Shown: positions 11,401 to 20,518, counted from the first letter of the stretch. The stretch is 64,000 nucleotides of DNA from Nilaparvata lugens (GCF_014356525.2 NC_052514.1:6347019-6411018); one strand, 5' to 3'. Translations and numbers: made by a program. The notes: generated by a model from the letters alone, not told the origin.

Positions 11401-12078
11401 CTAGCAGAATCGGAAATACTTAGGAAAAAGTATTACGATCAAATAACCACTCCACCAAACAAACGTCGTCGTATCCAGATCTCATCTTCGACTGAAGACA
11501 CAGAGGAAACAACTCTAGACGAAGACAGCAATATGGAGGAGCTTGATGAGCAACTGAGAAAACTGTCACCAGAAACTGAGAAAGAGGAGAAGGATAAGCT
11601 GCCAGATCTGAAGAAGGTTAAGATCAAGAAGAATTGGAAAAAGGTGTTAACGATTGTCCATACTTCTAGACAGATCTATAATTATAGACAGTTGGAGAAA
11701 AGGCAGTTGTTTGGGGAATCGGTTGAGGATTACCTTGAGGATCCTCAGAAAGTTGAGGATACGATTCAAGAAGTGAGGAAGATCTCAAGGTCTAACAGTG
11801 TAGAAACAGATTCGTTGGAAGGTTATGACTCATCTAGGAGTATTGAGAATACTCAGAGTCTTGACACACCGTCTCTGTCGAGGAGTATAGAAAATACTCC
11901 CTCAATGACTAGACGGCGGCCATCTTTGAAGTATTTGGAGCGTGTGGAGAGTATTGAGAGTTTATTGGATGGTGAAGGGTTGTCGGATGCTAGGATAACT
12001 GTAACGGGAGCTTTTAGTGGTGGAATTTTGAGGAGGAGATTGTCGAGGGAAAATAGTTTGTCTGATGAAAACGTTTAG
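8446..12078 (+). CDS. Receptor A terminal exon: C-terminal membrane helix plus ~1,160-residue cytoplasmic tail
   Basis: This terminal exon of 1,210 codons opens in phase 0 directly after a CAG acceptor, so the mRNA reads LLWIEE|AFDLEGDLLSMV. The first ~48 residues are the family's C-terminal end: a short juxtamembrane helix and a membrane span, VKWGLLILGAGLSIFGGVG (about 8521-8577). In CD36 proteins both termini are cytosolic, so everything after FMNGPNWKK (8581 on) should be cytosolic. In order the tail has SSIQTEP (8758-8775); about eleven degenerate 20-25-residue repeats (9049-9770); two coiled-coil stretches (9868-9945, 10130-10210) sharing LNVL; GVQTDE (10246-10263); a long charged D/E/K/N-rich region; a Ser run (11344-11366); NKRRRIQ (11458-11478); a duplicated SRSIENT; and two Arg-Arg-x-Ser sites (RRRPSL, RRRLSR) near the stop. 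Family tails are normally 10-70 residues. The frame stays open across 3.6 kb, so it is under coding constraint or very young. Its function is unknown. Confidence 0.85.
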   Translation, partial: AFDLEGDLLSMVKYQLVLGLTAMSAVKWGLLILGAGLSIFGGVGKFMNGPNWKKMGRENFPQNPPDLPTVEDGSNKKYRKLQDPKAEQQSRSIMFYKEKFRKADSSIQTEPLFYAVKNGRNLQPQKVSVEDRPTQKLGQDPSQTIIPLYSTEVEPDYQSQPILDNNQKVMKSRIDSPGNDVDQRFPLLNIVNNDEVYGSQGSRQYRSDEINYEVRNQEIMREGKLYKSNVEDYDPKNKGAMREGKVYKSNVEDYNPKNKGAMREVSRYKSNGEDYYLKNQNIKSIGEQYETDYVSYDLKNQEIIRGGKQYTNESNGESYNIRNHENNIMRKVEQYGSSDVGYDLRDEKIMRGGKQYTANYVQNYDFRDREIMNERTKQGRYYNAVDSRNRGILEEETRGSRFHDDVDPNFGNRGIIEQGTRPSRFGNAGSRFENREILDEDSTNTGRNVVTRVENDPKYLMQREENHGGVKDDSELKSEIAKLNARLNVLERMKENLSRVSRDQPRDDGGDGRSEKKGDKDIKVSERDDFGEENSRLEKEAEELGMDKRIFVSNQGGFLDGALKARNLKLEEEARKLRVELNVLRGLKNGQFPLKNRRDDGVQTDEALTNSKIQGYTKNDDDNSTKGIIKKPNTTNTGLQSVVVPKPSVRFQHKVDLNGMHVGDKVFLESQKSLKTEGNDLGYELNSREKFFGRQGATDLKNFEKTVEISEEFGRIDKDTGRKSVIESHDDIPRRKVDTGDDDTKNTEQVGGVVRYDKAAEKGRDIENNNTMKNGRGDVFSDDYKNMGREAYRGKGSNVETGTNMEKGTKNVQHGTKDEALNKKAGEASSTKPRESNSTNLLANKHIIDNDNPLSNIQKGPTLKMTLPESMQFSGSRHFEDEVLKVLRGEMGSQMREYESLGGGNLKTAQKLLEPMEKVEVLSNILDGDNDKGEGGGVGVLVKDEGRVGDNDVVKLSKKVEEISKTSSSSSESQEDLIDKFKQKVLAESEILRKKYYDQITTPPNKRRRIQISSSTEDTEETTLDEDSNMEELDEQLRKLSPETEKEEKDKLPDLKKVKIKKNWKKVLTIVHTSRQIYNYRQLEKRQLFGESVEDYLEDPQKVEDTIQEVRKISRSNSVETDSLEGYDSSRSIENTQSLDTPSLSRSIENTPSMTRRRPSLKYLERVESIESLLDGEGLSDARITVTGAFSGGILRRRLSRENSLSDENV
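9049..9770 (+). repeat. In-frame protein repeats inside receptor A tail
   Basis: About eleven imperfect units of 20-25 codons (62-75 bp), best conserved in the second and third: YKSNVEDYDPKNKGAMREGK and YKSNVEDYNPKNKGAMRE. Weaker units follow, such as QYETDYVSYDLKNQEIIRG and QYGSSDVGYDLRDEKIMRG. The loose consensus is (K/Q)Y-x-S-N-x(2-3)-Y-D-(L/P)-(K/R)-N-x-x-I-M-R-x-G-K. The repeats keep frame throughout. The last units degrade toward RNRGILEEETR and NRGIIEQGTR. Confidence 0.85.
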
Positions 12079-12720
12079 ATTACAAGGAAAGTTTCTTTAC
12101 CACTTACTAGCATTTGAAATGTATCCGAGAGAGTGTTCAAGAGAGTTCTAGAAATTGCTCAGTGGCATTATCTGTCGAGAGGGGTGATTCAGTGTTAAAA
12201 TAGTAAATATTAAATAGTAGTTACTGGTCTGAAGATAATTAGTGTAGAGAATTGGTCTATAATCTAAGTCCAGTAGTCTATTAGTTTACTTATTGATGCA
12301 GTCTGTTTCAATCAAAATTTCAAGTTTTGAGATCCATTGTGATAAGATTTTAGTCCTAATTCGACGTAGATTTCAACAATATGATCATTATAATCATCGA
12401 AAAATTGGAAGCAATGTTTTAAATTATTTTAACTCTAGTATTTGAATGTTACTTGTAGTAAATGTATGTATTGTTACTCATTCAACTCAGCTACAAATTT
12501 TTACACACATCACCATACTATCAATCTTCCCATTCTCATGCTGCACTTGGAATAAATACTAATTTGATGAATATGTTGTTGGAAATAAAATTAGTTTGAA
12601 TCTTTGAGTCCTCGAAGCAAAATAATTATGATTAAGTTGTATAATATGGGGTTCATTTATTGACATATCCAGTTTGTATGAGGATTTTACTGTTTGTGTA
12701 ATGTGAATAAATGGGTGTTA
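12079..12720 (+). other. Probable 3' UTR and polyadenylation signals of receptor A
   Basis: Noncoding sequence after the TAG stop. Candidate AATAAA signals lie at 12551, 12584 and 12706. The first two sit near each other followed by TTAGTTTGAATC; the third is followed by GTGTTA. The UTR would be about 500-650 nt. No other gene signal is seen here. Confidence 0.55.
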
Positions 12721-13017
12721 CATTTAATATCTTTAAATTCAATCTTTTTTTTTATAAAAAAAGAATACAATTGAACAATCAAATCCATTCCAAAAAGCAA
12801 ATACAATATTGGTTCCTGATTTCTAATATGTGTTCCCTATAGGCTACCCTGTGTGGGGACACTTGAATATATATAATAAAATATTTATATACAATTTAAA
12901 TATAATATCCATTATAAAATGCTGATTTATCATTTCAAAAGATAGGAACTCACACCCATGTTCTGGATTGAACTCTATTCTCTGAGATTCGATCATAATA
13001 GTTATTAAGAATAGACT
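12721..13017. other. Intergenic, nothing recognised
   Basis: AT-rich single-copy-looking sequence with short poly-T/poly-A stretches; no ORF or repeat identified by eye. Confidence 0.4.
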
Positions 13018-13282
13018 TTTTGTGTAGTTGAGAAGATGATATTGTGGTAATTATTCATATTGGATGAAAAAGACTGAGAAATTGTCAAAAATCACAGATT
13101 CATTGATACTTAGAAAGACCGGTTTTGGTTGTTACACCATTGTCAATCACTGATAAACAACAATCTCTGATCATTGTTTATCAGAAATTGACAATATTGT
13201 AATAACCGAAGCCGGTCTTTCTAAGTATCAATTATTCTGTGGTTTTTTTGACAATTTCTTAGACTTTTTCATTCAATTAAGA
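13018..13282. mobile_element. Foldback element, AGAAAGACCGGTTT family
   Basis: Arms of about 95 bp in inverted orientation: GAAAAAGACTGAGAAATTGT...TACTTAGAAAGACCGG on the left and CCGGTCTTTCTAAGTA...ACAATTTCTTAGAC on the right, around a centre with ATCTCTGATCATTGTTTATC. Another full foldback lies at 36648-36870, sharing also the 45-bp left flank beginning TTTGTGTAGTTGAGAAG. Half copies lie at 31091-31192 and 42607-42715. Confidence 0.75.
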
Positions 13283-14516
13283 ATAGACTTGAGTTTACTA
13301 TATGTGTATTACTTTCTTAACTCTTGATATAATTGAGGCGTTAGCTACAAGAAGAGCATATAGCTGAGATCTAAGTTTTTCAGGAACAGAGTTTAAAGTT
13401 TTAATAACTAATTTAAATGTAGAAGGCATTGAGATAAGGTAATTAACTCCTAAAACCAATAAGATTAATCACTTTTGTACAGAATTTGAGTATGAAATAT
13501 GTAATTAAGTTATAAGGGATTAAGTAATATAATATAAAAAAAGAGATGTTATGTGCCCTTCTTACACCTAATGGCTATTCAGTCAAAGAAAGTGTGAATT
13601 GAATGAATTATTAAATCATTAATCAAGATAGAATATAAACTTTATTGAACTAGATCTATTGTCTAGAAACTAATTTTAAATTTGAAAAATAAAAAAAATT
13701 TCTTATAAATTTTTCAGTCCCATCTTTGGTGTCAATATTCATTCGCTGTCACAGTCTTCATAGTTGTCTTCATCACTCATCTCTTCCACATTTTCAAGGA
13801 TATAAGAGTTCTATTTCAATGATCAATAATAAAGTGCCATAACAAACTCAAATAAGATAACAAAACGTATTCACTAAATACTAGTCTTATAAGGTAGTTA
13901 GCAAACTGGCAGTTGAAAGCCAAAAATTTTACAGAAATCAGCTGACATTCATTTACAAAAACACACATACCAACATGAACCGAATTTGTTTACATTTCAA
14001 ACAGGCTTCATCAGATACTTGTGGATGAGAAAACTGCTAGAGGTCTACTGTTCACAGAACTACTGCTTACTTTGAACCACTGATACTTACAAATAGATTA
14101 ATTAATTGAAGTACCTCATCAAAGAATAGAAACGCATATTGAGCGTTCTGAAATGCATGTACAAATATTGAAATAATATGACATTGCGCCACTCAAATTC
14201 ACTAGTTCAACAACCATTTGATCCTGATTTGAGTACGAATTCGACAAATTATCCAATTAATTACGAAATGCTGATACTGTATAGTGGGATTCACTCTAAA
14301 CTGGAAGCATTCCTTGAAAGCACCAAAGCTTCTCACTCAAATTGTAAGATACATAAATAAGGAACTCTAATCTAATCAGAAAATCATGCTGACAGATTGA
14401 AATGAATCTATAGCTGTTTGTTTTCCCATAGCAAGATACACTTCAAACAATCAGCATTCCTTATGCATGACGTCATTCCTCCCCATTCAACCAATGCTGA
14501 GAGGAGGGTAATATCT
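13283..14516. other. Intergenic; one short shared repeat
   Basis: No gene recognised. About 14005-14070 carries ACTTGTGGATGAGAAAACTG...GAGGTCTACTGTTCACAGA, also present at 57603-57655 and inverted at 38930-38980. 14178-14360 is open for 60 codons but matches nothing I know and lacks splice context. Confidence 0.4.
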
Positions 14517-14899
14517 CTGTAGTCAACCGCACGAAAATAGTCTGATGTAAATTGGAACGGATGAGTGCGACAACGTTGTCAAATGAGAGTTGATCAACGT
14601 TGTATACAGATGATTATAAATGAGAATTAATAAAATTTTTACTTTCCTTGCCCTATCACCTTATGCTACTATTACCTTATGCTCCTTATGCTACTGTCTC
14701 CAGCTCTCTTTCTTATATATTCACTCGTGTGGATCCTACTATCTCATTCTTATTCTCCTTTCAATTTTTACTTTCCTTGCCCTATTACCATAGGTTGGGA
14801 AAGTTTTGCTTTCGAAAAAAATTAAGGTACCCCAATTTCTAAATTTCTATACGTTTCAAGGTCCCCTGAGTCCAAAAAAGTGTGTTTTGTGTATTGGCC

Positions 14900-14943
<44 letters not shown>

Positions 14944-16090
14944 AGTGTATGTGTGTCTGTGTACACGATATTTCATCTCCCAATCAACAGAATGACTTGA
15001 AATTTGAAACTTAAGGTCCTTACAATATAAGGACCCGACACGAACAATATTGATCAAATGCAATTCAAGATGGCGGCAAAAATGTTGTCAAAAACAGTGT
15101 TTTCGCGATTTTCTCGAAAACGGCTTCAACGATTCTAATCAAATTTATACATGAGATGATAAGATGGTCATTGATAAGCTCTATCAACTGCCACAAGTCC
15201 CATATCTGTAAAAATTTCAGGTGCTCCGCCCCATCTATGCAAAGTTTGATTTTAGATTCCCAATTATCAGGATTCAGATACAATTTGAACAAAAAATTTC
15301 AAGTGGAAAAGATCGAGCATGGAAATCTCTTCAATTAATGTTCAGTAACATTTTCACCTAAAATTAAAGAATAAGCTAGAAATTCGAGAAAACGTGATTA
15401 TTCAATTGCAAACTGTTGGCAGCTGTTGATTCTATTAAATCATTCACTATGAAGAGATAGCAGAACTCGTGTGTCTCCAGCTTTATTATCCTGTCACCAA
15501 CTGGCTCAGATCTTTGAATAGTAGACTTGAGATGCGCGGGAACACTAGCGACAGGTGATCAATTTTCATAACGGCAAGGAAAGTTGTGTGAATGCGCCAC
15601 ACCAGATTTTTTTAATTAATCTCAGCTTATATTCATCCTAAAATGGAAGATGGAAAGAATATTGAATTCTGTTTAATTTATCGTACATCGTATTGACAAT
15701 CAACAACTATGAAAACATTAAATTCATCTTTGAAACACTGATTTAACCTATCTATTTTTTCAATTCAACACTTTACTGATATATGTTACTACCAATTGAT
15801 TAAGAAGGATATGTTTTCGGAATAATAAATACTGCATGACTAAGCAGATAGGAAGTCCGTATCGAGATGTAAATGAAAATATTGATTGTCAGATAAATTT
15901 CATGATTCACCAAATGAAGTCAAGTGTGACATGAGATACATTGACTTTTTGGCGGTCCAAAGTTCTCCTGGTAAGGTAGTTTAAGATAAACCTGACGAAG
16001 TGGCAACGTCTATGGTTTCCTCGTAGTGGTGAGCGGGACTAATCTGTTCCAAAACTTTCCACCGGACTTTTTTCGTGCGGTTGACTACAG
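14517..16090. mobile_element. ~1.6-kb element with CTGTAGTCAACCGCACG terminal inverted repeats
   Basis: The left end is CTGTAGTCAACCGCACGAAA (14517) and the right end is TTTCGTGCGGTTGACTACAG (to 16090), a perfect inversion of 20 bp followed by weaker similarity. The interior contains the TG-microsatellite element at 14637-15615, so the whole is a nested structure. The right terminus coincides with the start of the 195-bp satellite, every unit of which repeats GCGGTTGACTACAG. No transposase ORF. Confidence 0.55.
14637..15615 (+). mobile_element. Interspersed element with internal (TG)n, CTTTCCTTGCCCTATTACC family
   Basis: The left terminus TTTTACTTTCCTTGCCCTAT appears twice (14637 and 14765, a partial duplication). 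Then come AAAAATTAAGGTACCCCAAT, TTTCTATACGTTTCAAGGTC, a (TG)n tract at 14904-14938, a CTCGAAAACGGCTTCAACGA motif, and the right end AAGGAAAGTTGTGTGAATGC...CCACACCAGATTTT. Other copies lie at 20519-21620 (+), 53940-54795 (-) and a fragment 44085-44218 running into the N gap. The shared AAGGAAAGT and ACTTTCCTT phrases at the ends act like short terminal inverted repeats. Noncoding. Confidence 0.7.
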
Positions 16091-17049
16091 TGGAGTGTCA
16101 TAATGGGATAACATTTAAATATCAGGGTAAAATGATCACTAAACATTTCATCACCTCTATGGTACAAGAGGTACAATAATCGAATGATTATTCAACATTC
16201 CAATTACCTCTAAAACCACCTACACAGGTCAAAAATACTGAACTATTCGAATCAACACCCCAAAGCGCACTGCGGTTGACTACAGTGGAGTGTCATAATG
16301 GGATAACATTTAAATATCAGGGTAAAATGATCACTAAACATTTCATCACCTCTATGGTACAAGAGGTACAATAATCGAATGATTATTCAACATTCCAATT
16401 ACCTCTAAAACCACCTACACAGGTCAAAAATACTGAACTATTCGAATCAACACCCCAAAGCGCACTGCGGTTGACTACAGTGGAGTGTCATGATGGGATA
16501 ACATTTGAATATCAGGGTAAAATGATCACTAAACATTTCATCACCTCTATGGTACAAGAGGTACAATAATCGAATGATTATTCAACATTCCAATTACCTC
16601 TAAAACCACCTACACAGGTCAAAAATACTGACTATTCGAATCAACACCCCAAAACGCACTGCGGTTGACTACAGTGGAGTGTCATAATGGGATAACATTT
16701 AAATATCAGGGTAAAATGATCACTAAACATTTCATCACCTCTATGGTACAAGAGGTACAATAATCTAATGATTATTCAACATTCCAATTACCTCTAAAAC
16801 CACCTACACAAGTCAAAAATACTGAACTATTCGAATCAACACCCCAAAACGCACTGCGGTTGACTACAGTGGAGTGTCATAATGGGATAACATTTAAATA
16901 TCAGGGTAAAATGATCACTAAACATTTCATCACCTCTATGATACAAGAGGTACAATAATCTAATGATTATTTAACATTCCAATTACCTCTAAAACCACTT
17001 ACACAGGTCCAAAATACTCAACTATTCGAATCAACACCCAAAAACGCAC
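16077..17049 (+). repeat. Satellite-like tandem array, five units of ~195 bp
   Basis: Units begin with GCGGTTGACTACAGTGGAGT at 16077, 16272, 16467, 16661 and 16856 (spacing 195, 195, 194, 195) and end near 17049. Each contains TCACCTCTATGGTACAAGAG and ATTCGAATCAACACC. Units differ by only a few substitutions and one single-base deletion, indicating recent expansion or homogenisation. Confidence 0.95.
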
Positions 17050-18200
17050 GTGACCAAATACTCTGCGTCAAACCATTCCAAGAACATTTCCATGTATTAG
17101 CATCGAAACATTTACAAACATATTTCGTTCGATACCTGACCTTACAGTGAACATTATTTCAATATTCAGCTCTAATTTCAACATTTGGCCAACTATCAAT
17201 CCACAAACCTAACACGTTATCCAACTCCCAAATTAGGATTGATTATGATGGGTTTCAGTTCAAACTGTCAACATTGTTTCAACGGGGATACTCTGTTGCT
17301 ATCCATAAGGAATGATGACAGTTCCAAACTCTGATATCAGGACTGATTATATGATGAGATTCACTTCAATGTGACAGCGTTAATTGAATGGGGAACATTG
17401 ATGTTTTCTGCTTGGGACACTGACAGTTTGAACTCATAACATAACATGTTAACTAAGTTCGATATTACGATTGATTACAGAGAGTCTCAGTCAGTATTGT
17501 TTATAGGGGAACCATTAGTGCTATATTTATGAGGAAATCTGACAGTTTGAGATGAAACTGAACACTGAGCTTGTCAATCGTACATCAAATAATTACTGTT
17601 GAAGTCGGCGCTGGAATTCGAATATGTGGTGTGATTTGAGAGCATATGTGATGGAACAAGTATGTGAGCAATGTTTAGCAGGTGCAAACATGACACGCTT
17701 GATGTAACAGCACCTGTAATCACACACCCTGTAATTAGATTAGATAATTAATGATGTACGGTGACTATATATGTGTGAAGTATATAGGTATTGTATGTAC
17801 GTTCACAGGTAGGTCAAGTTCAAATCCATCAAGTTCAATGAGGTTTCAAGTGAGGTAGTAAATGAGATTATTAATTGAGATACTTTCCGTTCATTTTAAA
17901 TTGCTGAGGGCGATACCATAAAAACTCGTGGCTTGTGCGTGATAATGATGGTGAGAGATTTTGTTTTTAAATTTCACTTACCATTAAGAGCTGCTGGTTA
18001 ATGAATTGTTTGAAGATTTTTTATTATTTACCAGTCTAATTTATTGTGGAAATTGTAGTGAGTACCAGTGTACCTAGAATACATTCTAGGTATTCTAGGT
18101 ATAATGGTGAATACTAACACTATTCATTTGATTTGAGGAGTATTTACTGTATTTGAATCCGTCATTTGAGAAACAGCATAAGAAATTCCTCTGTGAAAAA
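17050..18200. other. Intergenic with degenerate repeated phrases
   Basis: 17200-17530 repeats loose phrases built on GATTGATTA and CAAACTGTCAACATT at about 110-bp spacing; similar wording recurs at 55200-55430. 18065-18110 has a small palindrome around ACATTCTAGGTATTCTAGGT. No gene recognised. Confidence 0.4.
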
Positions 18201-18221
18201 TCTATATATATATATATATAT

Positions 18222-18253
<32 letters not shown>

Positions 18254-18914
18254 ATATAAAAGCGAAATGGCACTCACTCACTGACTGACTGACTCACTCA
18301 CTCACTCACTCACTCACTCACTCGCAGAACTAAAAATCTACCGGACCAAGAACGTTCAAATCTGGTAGGTATGTTCAGTTGGCCCTTTAGAGGCGCACTA
18401 AGAAATCTTTTGGCAATATTTTAACTCTAAGGGTGGTTTTTCAAGGGTTTAAAGTTAGTCTTTTAGCATGTATATTCTTCTCATTCTCTTAATTATAATT
18501 GAAAAATGTCCATACCATATGTTAATATAGAATATTATATGAAATATAATCTAGAGAGAGTACCTCTTCGAAACAGTTGTTAACTGGTAACAAAATCAAT
18601 AATTTTGTCAGGTTGACATTAAGTTGAGTTGACTGTGTTAGGTTGGCACCAAGTTGAAGATTGAAATGCATTTATCGCGGAAAAATTGATTGGGCACTAC
18701 TCCTTCAATCAGAGCTATTCCTGGGAATATTATATCACTAGCCGTCAGGCTCGCTTCGCTCGCCATATCCGTTTAGCCAGACGTTTGGTCTGGACCCCCG
18801 ACTGGATCGTCCTAGCATATGCTGACCTCATTCTTGGACCATCCAGTCGGGGGTCCAGGGTGCGGAGCCCCCTGGCTAGACGGATATGGCGAGCGAAGCG
18901 AGCCTGACGGCTAG
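18201..18914 (+). mobile_element. Helitron-like element, 714 bp
   Basis: It begins A|TCTATATATATA (18200/18201) and ends GACGGCTAG|T (18914/18915). That is the A|TC...CTRR|T arrangement of Helitrons, with no terminal inverted repeat and no target duplication. After the start come an AT-microsatellite, AAAAGCGAAATGGCACTCAC, a (CACT/GACT)n run and TCTACCGGACC. A 263-bp relative with the same two ends lies at 55830-56092. This copy has about 450 extra internal base pairs, including a GC-rich palindrome at its 3' end. It is non-autonomous; no Rep/helicase ORF is present. Confidence 0.65.
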
Positions 18915-18915
18915 T
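18737..18915. repeat. GC-rich palindrome made of two inverted Helitron-like 3' tails
   Basis: The left arm starts ACTAGCCGTCAGGCTCGC and the right arm ends GCGAGCCTGACGGCTAGT. The arms are about 75 bp with a mismatched patch, and both contain TGGACCCCCGACTGGAT or its complement. It is strikingly GC-rich against the AT-rich surroundings. Each outer end is a CTAG|T-type Helitron terminus, facing outwards. Confidence 0.85.
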
Positions 18916-18925
18916 AATTCTATAA

Positions 18926-19057
18926 TATCGATTATTTATCTATTTATTCAATCATTCAGAATTATACAACTTACAGAAAAGTACCACATAACAGGCCAAC
19001 TTACGCCCAAAACGGTTCTAATTGTTATTTATACAACAATCCAAATGTAGCTGGAGG
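18926..19057 (-). repeat. Retroposon-like 3' tail repeat
   Basis: On the minus strand this reads GTGACACATAACCTCCAGCT, then GTTTTGGGCGTAAGTTGGCC...GTACTTTTCTGTAAGTTGT and a terminal (AATA)n. Closely similar sequence lies at 25240-25350 and 47430-47560 on the plus strand, each ending TTAAATAAATAAAT-like. A short interspersed 3' end with an AATAAA-rich tail fits a LINE/SINE 3' terminus. Confidence 0.55.
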
Positions 19058-19285
19058 TTATGTGTCACTTAAAAATTCTTCAATTATCAATATTATCACA
19101 TCGGGAATGACATAAGTCAGAGCTGGCTTTGCCAGTTCATAAGACACTTCGTGAACGCAGTTCCTATTGAAGCAACGTGAGTCCTCAATCGTTATTCCCT
19201 TCTTCTGGATGTCAAATGTCAAAGTTTGTAAAGAAACAGGATAGCAATATAGTACCGTAATGAATCCAAGCAACCTGCAAATGCT
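19058..19285 (-). CDS. Unrecognised exon-like ORF ending at a retroposon-like tail
   Basis: On the minus strand an acceptor-like TCTAGCATTTGCAG (ending about 19276) is followed by an open frame reading LLGFITVLYCYPVSLQTL, then FDIQKKGITIEDSRCFNR and ELAKPALTYVIPDVIILI, and stopping after FLSDT. Codon use looks gene-like, and there are four Cys-or-hydrophobic-rich stretches. I do not recognise the family. It abuts the 3'-tail repeat at 18926-19057, so it may be the last exon of a gene copied by retroposition, the 3' part of a retroposon, or a chance frame. No upstream exon was found. Confidence 0.25.
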   Translation of the reverse strand, partial: SICRLLGFITVLYCYPVSLQTLTFDIQKKGITIEDSRCFNRNCVHEVSYELAKPALTYVIPDVIILIIEEFLSDT

Positions 19286-19492
19286 AGAGTTAGACTTTTA
19301 AATGCTAATGCAATTAGTCTGCAAATGTTAGACTTTTTAATGGCAGTCTTTGAATGCAACAAAATGACGAAAAGTGAAATAATGACGTCGAGCTCAGCCA
19401 ATAGCAGAGTAGCAAGAGAAAGTTCTGGAAGAAAGTGGGAGGAGTCAGTCAACTAGCTGTCATCCAATCACAGAGCAGCATCAGTGCACTAC

Positions 19493-19662
19493 CTCCGCAA
19501 ACAAAGCCGTAGTGCATTCTGGTGACGTCAGCACAGTTAGGGCTCCTACACCAATACAAATTTGTTGATTTCAGCTGATCTATATCAGCTAGGATTTTTA
19601 TTGGTGTAGGAGCCCTACCTGTGCTGACGTCACCAAAATGCACTATGGCTTTGTTTACGGAG
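19493..19662. mobile_element. Palindromic MITE, ~170 bp
   Basis: Arms: CTCCGCAAACAAAGCCGTAG...GGTGACGTCAGCACAG...GGGCTCCTACACCAAT on the left and the inverse (ATTGGTGTAGGAGCCC...CTGTGCTGACGTCACC...GGCTTTGTTTACGGAG) on the right. It contains two CRE-like TGACGTCA octamers by virtue of its palindrome. Noncoding. Confidence 0.75.
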
Positions 19663-19745
19663 CTAGTGATTAGTGTCGTCGATAACATTGTATCAATATC
19701 GTTCATCATCGATATGAAACTTGTCAACAAAAATCTTTCTAAAAC

Positions 19746-20019
19746 CATAGAGAAACAATAGCTTCAGTAGATATCCGATGGAATAGGGTGTTTATGACGC
19801 AACTTCTACTGTTATCTCAAGTCGATTACTATCGATTATTGTAGATTTTTACTGTTTTTTTGGGGTGAGAGTGTTTGAACGGCACAATATGAGAGACTAC
19901 CAGCGTCACATACCTCTTTGGGAAGGAATACGTGGACTATCGGCTTGAGATAACAGTAAAAGTTGTGACATAAACGCCCTATACCATGGGATATCTACTC
20001 AAGCTATTGTTTCTCTATG
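19746..20019. mobile_element. MITE with CATAGAGAAACAATAGC ends and 7-bp target duplication
   Basis: Terminal repeats CATAGAGAAACAATAGCTTC and GCTATTGTTTCTCTATG extend inward to about 80 bp of imperfect inversion (GATATCC.ATGG.ATAGGG, CTGTTATCTCAAG). The element is flanked by CTAAAAC on both sides (19739-19745, 20020-20026). Sister copies lie at 36978-37448 and 38219-38493. Confidence 0.85.
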
Positions 20020-20518
20020 CTAAAACCAAACAGAATTTTTCATTATCGAACATCAGTGTTAACACATGCAAATTAATTAGAAAATTAGGTACTCTAATTA
20101 CCTTGACAATGTACTCAAAAACTCCAAAATATTCTGAACAAACAAAATTTTTGTTAGGCTACTTCTAGCAATAAAACTCACCACAAACTCGCAAATCTAC
20201 TTTTCACTCTTGAACAAACAGTACTTTCACATCATAAAAATTGCAGATAATGATCAACTAACAACTAGTGCAGTACTTGGGTACTAATAACTTATTTAGT
20301 ACTTGGAGAGGCGCAATATTTTTACTATGATGCAAATTACCCTTCCGATCAATAAGTCCATCCAATTTATGACGTAGGAAATATATATAGACAAATATAA
20401 TAGAGGTGACAGAGTCTTTCAATACTGAGGTTACACAGACTATAATATAGTGATAAATATAGAGAATATAATATAGATTCAAGGGTAGAGAATACAAGAA
20501 TCGAATAGAATTACTCTT
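20020..20518. other. Intergenic, nothing recognised
   Basis: AT-rich sequence without repeat identity or a credible exon that I could see. Confidence 0.4.

Noticed and set aside
8424..11627. Several 60-100-codon minus-strand frames opposite the receptor A tail
   Set aside because: They are antisense shadows of a strongly supported plus-strand exon and have no motifs.
14806..15063. Val/Cys- and His/Thr-repeat frames around (TG)n or (CA)n (also 54399-54761 and 20521-20785)
   Set aside because: Dinucleotide microsatellites inside a dispersed element; no coding evidence.
18686..18907. 73-codon Arg-rich frame (RQARFARHIRLARRL)
   Set aside because: It translates the GC-rich palindrome of the Helitron-like element and is not a gene.
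19493..19662. CRE-like TGACGTCA sites as a promoter
   Set aside because: The two octamers are the two arms of a palindromic MITE and no gene start lies nearby.
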